Shown: piece by piece, positions 17,822-22,270 of the stretch
Layout of the letters: each line of letters starts with the position of its first letter
Position numbering within the stretch: position 1 is the stretch's first letter
Assembly (NCBI GenBank): GCA_900541555.1
Contig: UQKE01000037.1
Location: forward strand, 1 to 22,270
Direction of reading: 5' to 3'
Length of the DNA: 22,270 nucleotides
DNA from: an uncultured Porphyromonadaceae bacterium
GTDB taxonomy: Bacteria > Bacteroidota > Bacteroidia > Bacteroidales > Muribaculaceae
Translations under genes and position numbers: made by a program
Notes under the pieces: model-generated
Databases searched by the model: none
What the model saw: only the letters and a program-made list of their open reading frames with translations
What the model was told of the DNA's origin: nothing

Positions 17822-18199
17822 TTATTTAAGTTCAACTTCAGCTCCGGCTTCTTCAAGTTGTTTTTTAAGAGCTTCAGCGTCTGCTTTGGCCATGCCTTCT
17901 TTAAGCACGCTCGGAGCAGCGTCTACCAAGTCTTTAGCTTCTTTCAAGCCAAGTCCGCAAGCCTCCTTAACGGCCTTTACAACTTGAAGTTTAGCAGCAC
18001 CTGCGTTTTTCAATACTACGTCGAAAGAGTTTTTCTCTTCTTCAGCAGCAGCACCGCCGGCAGCAGGACCGGCAGCAACAGCAACAGCTGCAGCAGCAGG
18101 TTCGATGCCATACTCTTCTTTCAAAATCTGAGCAAGTTCGTTTACTTCTTTTACCGAGAGGTTAACTAATTGTTCTGCAAAAGCTTTTAAATCTGCCAT
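17822..18199 (-). CDS. rplL: 50S ribosomal protein L7/L12
   Basis: The product is 125 residues. The N-terminal dimerisation domain ([30 protein letters not shown]) leads into an Ala/Gly-rich flexible hinge (about 33-55). The C-terminal factor-binding domain follows ([45 protein letters not shown]). It forms the mobile ribosomal stalk on L10 and recruits EF-Tu and EF-G. It is made in several copies per ribosome, consistent with an attenuator just downstream limiting rpoB. The gene lies 35 bases after rplJ in an A/T-rich gap without a Shine-Dalgarno. Confidence 0.98.
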   Translation of the reverse strand: MADLKAFAEQLVNLSVKEVNELAQILKEEYGIEPAAAAVAVAAGPAAGGAAAEEEKNSFDVVLKNAGAAKLQVVKAVKEACGLGLKEAKDLVDAAPSVLKEGMAKADAEALKKQLEEAGAEVELK

Positions 18200-18234
18200 T
18201 TTTGTATAATTTTTTTGTTGTTATTTTTTTATTT

Positions 18235-18753
18235 TTATTTGTTTGAGAGTGTTTCAAGAATACCATGCAACTTGTTGCCCGACGATTGCAAAGCTGAAAC
18301 GACATTCTTCGCCGGTGATTGCAACAATGCCACAACGTCGGCAATAAGTTCGTTCTTGCTCTTGATCTTCGAAAGCGCGTCAAGCTGATCGGCTCCGATA
18401 TAGACAGTCTCTTCTACGTATGCCGCTTTCAATATAGGCATTTCTGCGCCGGTCTTGTAAAACTCCTTAATCGTTTTAGCCGGAGCGTTGCCCGTGTTGG
18501 AAAACAACATCGCCGTCGTGCCCTTCAAAGTCGGATACAACTCGGAATAATCGGTTTCGGATTGTTCGAGAGCTTTATGAAGCAACGTATTCTTCACGAC
18601 AACCATCTTCACATCGCCATTGAAACAAGCTCTGCGCAAAGCGCTCGTTTGCTCGGCATCCATGCCGGTCGTGTCGGTCAGGTAAAAACAGCTGTACTCT
18701 TTCAGAGTGCTTGCTATTTTCTCAATTATTATCGCTTTATCTTCCTTTCTCAT
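18235..18753 (-). CDS. rplJ: 50S ribosomal protein L10
   Basis: The product is 172 residues. The N-terminal rRNA- and L11-binding domain is recognisable (KIASTLKEYSCFYLTDTTGMDAEQTSALRRACF, then VVKNTLLHKAL and LKGTTAMLFSNTGNAPAKTIKEF). The C-terminal helix that carries L7/L12 dimers ends in VSALQSSGNKLHGILETLSNK. It is the base of the ribosomal stalk and in other bacteria represses its own operon by binding a leader RNA. Only 19 bases separate it from rplA, so no separate leader of the usual kind fits between the genes. Confidence 0.98.
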   Translation of the reverse strand: MRKEDKAIIIEKIASTLKEYSCFYLTDTTGMDAEQTSALRRACFNGDVKMVVVKNTLLHKALEQSETDYSELYPTLKGTTAMLFSNTGNAPAKTIKEFYKTGAEMPILKAAYVEETVYIGADQLDALSKIKSKNELIADVVALLQSPAKNVVSALQSSGNKLHGILETLSNK

Positions 18754-18772
18754 GTTTCTCTAATTTAATTCA

Positions 18773-19468
18773 TTACTGATCAACCGATTTAGTATCGATC
18801 TTAAGACCGGAACTCATCGTACTCGAAAGATAAATGCTCTTCAAGTAAGTGCCCTTTGCAGTTGCAGGTTTCAACTTGATAAGCGTGTTGATGAATTCAC
18901 GCGCATTATCTGCCATTTGGTCTGCACTGAAAGAAACTTTTCCTATCGAAGCATGAACGATACCGCTCTTATCTACTTTAAAGTCAATTTTACCTTGTTT
19001 CACCTCTTTCACGGCTTTTGCCACATCGGGTGTCACTGTGCCGCTTTTCGGGTTAGGCATCAAGCCGCGCGGACCCAAAATTCTACCCAAAGCACCGATC
19101 TTGCCCATGATGGCAGGTTGCGTGATGATTACGTCCACGTCGGTCCATCCGCCTTTGATCTTTTCGATATATTCGTCGAGACCTACGTAGTCGGCGCCCG
19201 CCTCTTTTGCAGCCGCTTCTGCGTCTGCCGTACACAACACGAGCACGCGCACTTGTTTTCCCGTTCCGTGGGGAAGGGTCACAACGCCGCGCACCATTTG
19301 GTTGGCCTTGCGGGGATCCACACCGAGACGCACATCGATATCAAGCGAAGCATCGAATTTCGTAAAGGTGATTTCCTTTATCTTTTCCGCTGCTTCTTTA
19401 AGAGTGTAAATTTTCCCAGCTTCAATTTTCTCTAAAGCCAACTTTTGATTTTTTGTCAGTTTACCCAT
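18773..19468 (-). CDS. rplA: 50S ribosomal protein L1
   Basis: The product is 231 residues from the ATG at 19468 ([16 protein letters not shown]). A longer reading to 19543 overlaps rplK and has no family support. Conserved L1 segments include [33 protein letters not shown], the [16 protein letters not shown] loop and the end [21 protein letters not shown]. It binds 23S rRNA at the E-site stalk and often autoregulates the rplK-rplA mRNA. It starts 13 bases after the rplK stop, so the two are translated from one message. Confidence 0.98.
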   Translation of the reverse strand: MGKLTKNQKLALEKIEAGKIYTLKEAAEKIKEITFTKFDASLDIDVRLGVDPRKANQMVRGVVTLPHGTGKQVRVLVLCTADAEAAAKEAGADYVGLDEYIEKIKGGWTDVDVIITQPAIMGKIGALGRILGPRGLMPNPKSGTVTPDVAKAVKEVKQGKIDFKVDKSGIVHASIGKVSFSADQMADNAREFINTLIKLKPATAKGTYLKSIYLSSTMSSGLKIDTKSVDQ

Positions 19469-19481
19469 GTCAATTGAAGTT

Positions 19482-19925
19482 TTAATTGTTTTCAGGGAAC
19501 GAACCCTTAACCGTGATACCCATACTTCTCGCTGTGCCGGCAACCATCTTCATCGCCGAGTCTAAAGTAAAACAGTTCAAATCCGGCATCTTGTCTTCTG
19601 CAATGGATTTTACCTGCTCCCAAGTGATTTCAGCAACCTTCTTGCGGTTTGGCTCCGACGAGCCTTTCTTTTGCTTCGACGCCTCCAGCAACTGCACAGC
19701 CACGGGCGGTGTCTTTACAATGAAGTCAAAGCTTTTATCGGTGTAATAAGTGATTACAACCGGCAATACTTTTCCTGCCTTGTCCTGAGTGCGGGCATTG
19801 AATTGCTTGCAAAACTCCATGATGTTGATACCCTTCGAACCCAAAGCTGGTCCTACGGGAGGTGATGGATTTGCAGCACCACCTTTAATCTGCAATTTGA
19901 TCTGTCCAGCAATTTCTTTAGCCAT
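19482..19925 (-). CDS. rplK: 50S ribosomal protein L11
   Basis: The product is 147 residues of standard L11. The N-terminal domain carries the proline-rich [25 protein letters not shown], the site where thiostrepton-class antibiotics and translation factors act. The C-terminal rRNA-binding domain ends in [18 protein letters not shown]. The gene lies 59 bases after nusG and 13 bases before rplA. The gap before it holds a short perfect palindrome (GATTGCAATC), but no convincing L1-binding or terminator structure could be assigned. Confidence 0.98.
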   Translation of the reverse strand: MAKEIAGQIKLQIKGGAANPSPPVGPALGSKGINIMEFCKQFNARTQDKAGKVLPVVITYYTDKSFDFIVKTPPVAVQLLEASKQKKGSSEPNRKKVAEITWEQVKSIAEDKMPDLNCFTLDSAMKMVAGTARSMGITVKGSFPENN

Positions 19926-19984
19926 TTCTAAATGTTTTGATAAGTTAAATTATCTCGATTGCAATCTCGTGCGCAACCACAAGA

Positions 19985-20545
19985 CTACTCTCGCTCTACT
20001 TGCGAATTTTCCAACTCCACCGGTGTTTTGCGCCCGAAAATGCTGACCATCACCTTCAGCTTCTTCTTTTCGTTGTTGACTTCCTCTATCGTGCCGTTCA
20101 TACCGCTGAAAGGACCGTAATTCACCTTTACAGTCTCTCCAACCTTGTAGTCAACGACGCCGCTGTCGGTAGCCTCTTGAAGCTCGTCGGCAATACCCAA
20201 CATTCGTTTCACTTCCCCGGGGCGCAACGGTTCCGGACGCTTTGCCTCCGAACCTCTTCCGCCGCCAAGAAAATCAATCACATTCGTCGTATTGCGAAGA
20301 ATGTGAGGCACATCGCCCTGCAAGTCAGCTTCCACAAAAACATAACCGGAATACAACGTGCGCTCTTTCAGCACCTTCTTCCCAGCCTTCGTGGTAGTGT
20401 AGAATTTCTCCGTAGGAATCAATACTTGCGACACATAATCGCCCAGCGAAGTGTTTTTAATTTGAGCGTCAAGCAATTCCTTTACTTTCGCCTCCTTGCC
20501 GGATATAGCTCTGAGGACATACCACTCTTTTTTACCTTCACTCAT
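19985..20545 (-). CDS. nusG: Transcription termination/antitermination protein NusG
   Basis: The product is 186 residues. The NGN domain opens with [21 protein letters not shown] and includes the conserved [14 protein letters not shown] and [22 protein letters not shown] segment. The C-terminal KOW domain ([23 protein letters not shown], about residues 132-155) recruits Rho or ribosomal protein S10 and links RNA polymerase to the leading ribosome. It is an ordinary NusG by length, not a specialised UpxY/RfaH paralogue of the kind found in Bacteroides capsule loci. It starts 13 bases after secE. Confidence 0.97.
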   Translation of the reverse strand: MSEGKKEWYVLRAISGKEAKVKELLDAQIKNTSLGDYVSQVLIPTEKFYTTTKAGKKVLKERTLYSGYVFVEADLQGDVPHILRNTTNVIDFLGGGRGSEAKRPEPLRPGEVKRMLGIADELQEATDSGVVDYKVGETVKVNYGPFSGMNGTIEEVNNEKKKLKVMVSIFGRKTPVELENSQVERE

Positions 20546-20558
20546 GGCGCAATCTTGA

Positions 20559-20756
20559 TTATAGTGCGTAAATATGCTCCATTATAAAATTTATCACTTG
20601 ATCAACGCCCCATATTATCAATGAAAGAATGATGGAAGCAACCAATACAATCATTGAGCTGTTGACAAGCTGACTTCTTGTTGGCCAGGACACCTTATAG
20701 ACGAGTTCGCCATAAGATTCCCGCATATCCGCAAATAGTTTATTAAATACTTTCAT
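20559..20756 (-). CDS. secE: Preprotein translocase subunit SecE
   Basis: The product is 65 residues, the short single-span type of SecE. A cytoplasmic amphipathic helix carries the conserved [16 protein letters not shown] motif. One transmembrane segment follows (about residues 35-58, [24 protein letters not shown]). It clamps SecY in the SecYEG channel. It lies 12 bases after the encoded CCA end of tRNA-Trp and 13 bases before nusG, the conserved trpT-secE-nusG order. Confidence 0.96.
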   Translation of the reverse strand: MKVFNKLFADMRESYGELVYKVSWPTRSQLVNSSMIVLVASIILSLIIWGVDQVINFIMEHIYAL

Positions 20757-20768
20757 TTCTTAAATACT

Positions 20769-20844
20769 TGGCACGGGACGAGAGACTCGAACTCCCGACA
20801 CCCGGTTTTGGAGACCGGTGCTCTACCAACTGAGCTAGTCCCGT
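20769..20844 (-). tRNA. tRNA-Trp (anticodon CCA)
   Basis: On the minus strand the gene folds into a standard cloverleaf. The acceptor is ACGGGAC/GTCCCGT with discriminator G, as expected for bacterial tRNA-Trp. The D-arm is GCTC...GAGC, the anticodon stem CCGGT/ACCGG has loop CTCCAAA, and the T-loop is TTCGAGT. The 3' CCA is encoded (complement of 20769-20771). It lies between tuf and secE, its conserved place in many bacteria. Confidence 0.97.
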
Positions 20845-20849
20845 ATGAA

Positions 20850-20880
20850 GCAGCCGGCCGTTTTCGACACGACCGACTGC
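20850..20880 (-). promoter_or_regulatory. Strong hairpin between tuf and tRNA-Trp
   Basis: GCAGCCGGCCGT at 20850-20861 pairs with ACGACCGACTGC at 20869-20880 (12 bp, two G-T wobbles in the transcript) around a 7-base loop. On the transcript it follows the tuf stop by 18 bases and ends 5 bases before the tRNA. There is no U-tract, so it is not a typical intrinsic terminator. It may stabilise the tuf mRNA 3' end or guide cleavage that frees the tRNA. Confidence 0.65.
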
Positions 20881-20898
20881 GACTATGAAAAAAGCGTA

Positions 20899-22083
20899 TT
20901 ATTCAATAATATCTGTGATTTGACCGGAACCTACCGTGCGGCCGCCTTCACGGATTGCGAAGCGAAGACCTTTGTCGCAAGCCACCGGAGTGATCAATTT
21001 CACTTGAATCGTCACGTGGTCGCCCGGCATTACCATTTCTACACCTTCCGGAAGAGTGATTTCGCCAGTCACGTCAAGCGTGCGGATGTAGAATTGCGGA
21101 CGATAGTGGTTGTGGAACGGAGTGTGGCGTCCACCTTCTTCTTTCTTCAAGATATAAACCTGAGCTTTGAACTCATCGTGAGGTTTAACTTGACCCGGGT
21201 GACAGATTACCATACCGCGTTTCACTTCGTTCTTGTCGATACCACGGAGCAACAAACCTACGTTGTCGCCGGCTTCGCCTTCGTCAAGGATCTTGCGGAA
21301 CATTTCAACACCTGTCACAACCGATTTCTTGTCTGCGCCAAGGCCGAGGATTTGAACTTCGTCGCCAACTTTTACGCGACCTGCTTCGATACGACCCGTA
21401 GCAACAGTACCACGACCTGTGATCGAGAACACGTCTTCAACCGGCATCAAGAACGGTTTGTCCACATCGCGCGGAGGAAGCGGAATCCAAGTGTCGACAG
21501 CATCCATCAATTCCATGACTTTCTCTTCCCATTTCGGTTCGCCGTTGAGCGCGCCGAGGGCAGAGCCGCGGATGATAGGCGTGTTGTCGCCGTCATATTC
21601 ATAAGTGGAAAGAAGATCGCGCATTTCCATTTCTACGAGTTCGAGCATTTCTTCATCGTCCACCATGTCGCATTTGTTCAAGAACACAACCAAACGAGGC
21701 ACGTTCACTTGACGAGCCAAAAGGATATGTTCGCGAGTTTGAGGCATCGGACCGTCAGTAGCAGCAACCACGATGATTGCACCGTCCATCTGAGCAGCAC
21801 CTGTTACCATGTTCTTCACATAGTCGGCGTGTCCCGGGCAGTCTACGTGTGCATAGTGGCGGTTAGCCGTTTCATACTCTACGTGAGCCGTGTTGATTGT
21901 GATACCACGCTCTTTTTCTTCCGGAGCATTGTCGATAGAATCGAACGAACGCTGTTCGGAAAGACCTTTCTTCGCCAACACTGTCGTAATAGCGGCAGTC
22001 AACGTTGTTTTACCGTGGTCCACGTGACCAATCGTACCGATATTAACATGCGGCTTGGTTCTCTCAAATTTCTCTTTTGCCAT
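20899..22083 (-). CDS. tuf: Translation elongation factor Tu
   Basis: The product is 394 residues, full length. GTPase motifs are intact: P-loop GHVDHGKT (about residues 19-26), switch I ERGITI, DCPGH (about 81-85), NKCD (about 136-139) and GSAL. Domains 2 and 3 follow, with [11 protein letters not shown], the aminoacyl-tRNA-contacting [19 protein letters not shown] and the ending [20 protein letters not shown]. It delivers aminoacyl-tRNA to the ribosome. It is preceded by tRNA-Thr and tRNA-Gly in the same direction, as in the tufB operon, so its mRNA is probably processed out of a tRNA-containing transcript. No promoter of its own is evident in the 56 A/T-rich bases after tRNA-Thr. Confidence 0.99.
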   Translation of the reverse strand: MAKEKFERTKPHVNIGTIGHVDHGKTTLTAAITTVLAKKGLSEQRSFDSIDNAPEEKERGITINTAHVEYETANRHYAHVDCPGHADYVKNMVTGAAQMDGAIIVVAATDGPMPQTREHILLARQVNVPRLVVFLNKCDMVDDEEMLELVEMEMRDLLSTYEYDGDNTPIIRGSALGALNGEPKWEEKVMELMDAVDTWIPLPPRDVDKPFLMPVEDVFSITGRGTVATGRIEAGRVKVGDEVQILGLGADKKSVVTGVEMFRKILDEGEAGDNVGLLLRGIDKNEVKRGMVICHPGQVKPHDEFKAQVYILKKEEGGRHTPFHNHYRPQFYIRTLDVTGEITLPEGVEMVMPGDHVTIQVKLITPVACDKGLRFAIREGGRTVGSGQITDIIE

Positions 22084-22139
22084 AACTTTATGTTTTTATT
22101 TATGTTTGACTAATTCTATCTATATTTTTCCTATCTTTG

Positions 22140-22211
<72 letters not shown>

Positions 22212-22218
22212 GATTTTG

Positions 22219-22270
22219 AGCGGAAGACGAGGCTCAAACTCGCGACCCTCAGCTTGGAAGGCTGATGCTC
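22219..22270 (-). tRNA. tRNA-Gly (anticodon TCC), 5' part cut by window edge
   Basis: The visible 3' part on the minus strand has anticodon stem TCAGC/GCTGA with loop CTTCCAA, T-stem GCGAG/CTCGT and acceptor strand CTTCCGC with discriminator U. CCA is not encoded. The T-loop reads TTTGAGC, with U at position 56 where C is nearly universal. Seven bases separate it from tRNA-Thr, so the two are cotranscribed. The 5' acceptor strand and most of the D-arm lie outside the window. Confidence 0.9.

Noticed and set aside
19469..19543. N-terminal extension of rplA
   Set aside because: It overlaps the rplK coding sequence in another frame. L1 proteins start at [12 protein letters not shown] sequence.
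19926..19984. Possible L1-binding leader or terminator before rplK
   Set aside because: Only a 10-base palindrome (GATTGCAATC) is visible. There is no stem with a U-tract and no clear mimic of the 23S L1 site.
20845..22113. Plus-strand ORF of 422 codons opposite tuf
   Set aside because: It is the register-aligned shadow of EF-Tu and runs across the hairpin and the start of the tRNA gap; no domain is recognised.

Overview
This window is a chromosomal segment of a Bacteroidetes bacterium, most likely order Bacteroidales. Four things point there: RpoB, RpoC, EF-Tu and L7/L12 sequences of that type; a 55-residue 2[4Fe-4S] ferredoxin typical of anaerobic Bacteroidales; start codons preceded by A/T-rich leaders with no Shine-Dalgarno; and promoters of the Bacteroidetes form (TTG or TTTG, about 20 nt, then TAnnTTTG-like). 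I cannot name genus or species.

Right half (about 9.5-22.3 kb, all minus strand): the universal information-processing cluster. In transcription order it runs tRNA-Gly(TCC, cut by the window edge), tRNA-Thr(GGT), tuf, tRNA-Trp(CCA), secE, nusG, rplK, rplA, rplJ, rplL, rpoB, rpoC. This matches the tufB / secE-nusG / rplKAJL-rpoBC order known from other phyla. A 12-bp hairpin separates tuf from tRNA-Trp. A terminator-like attenuator with a perfect 12-bp stem separates rplL from rpoB. A strong intrinsic terminator closes rpoC, facing the terminator of a convergent ferredoxin gene that is too short for ordinary ORF filters.

Left half (about 0.3-9.4 kb, mostly minus strand): a family 2 glycosyltransferase; a flavin reductase-rubredoxin fusion; an ECF sigma factor operon (sigma factor, single-pass membrane protein that is probably the anti-sigma factor, exported LTxxQ/Spy-like protein); and a 1860-residue exported alpha-2-macroglobulin-like protein whose thioester site is missing. 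The sigma operon and the flavin reductase have related promoter regions with an identical 19-bp block just upstream of the -33 element, which suggests shared control. The sigma, anti-sigma, Spy-like and macroglobulin genes together look like an envelope-stress and defence module.

The first 332 bases hold no gene. They contain a long imperfect inverted repeat (about 45-bp arms, about 110-bp A/T-rich spacer) and the terminator of the macroglobulin gene.

Points most worth checking are the duplicated promoter module, the rplL-rpoB attenuator, the thioester-less macroglobulin, and two tRNAs (Thr and Gly) that each depart from a normally conserved feature. I did not find a clearly new biological system; most of the window is core genome.
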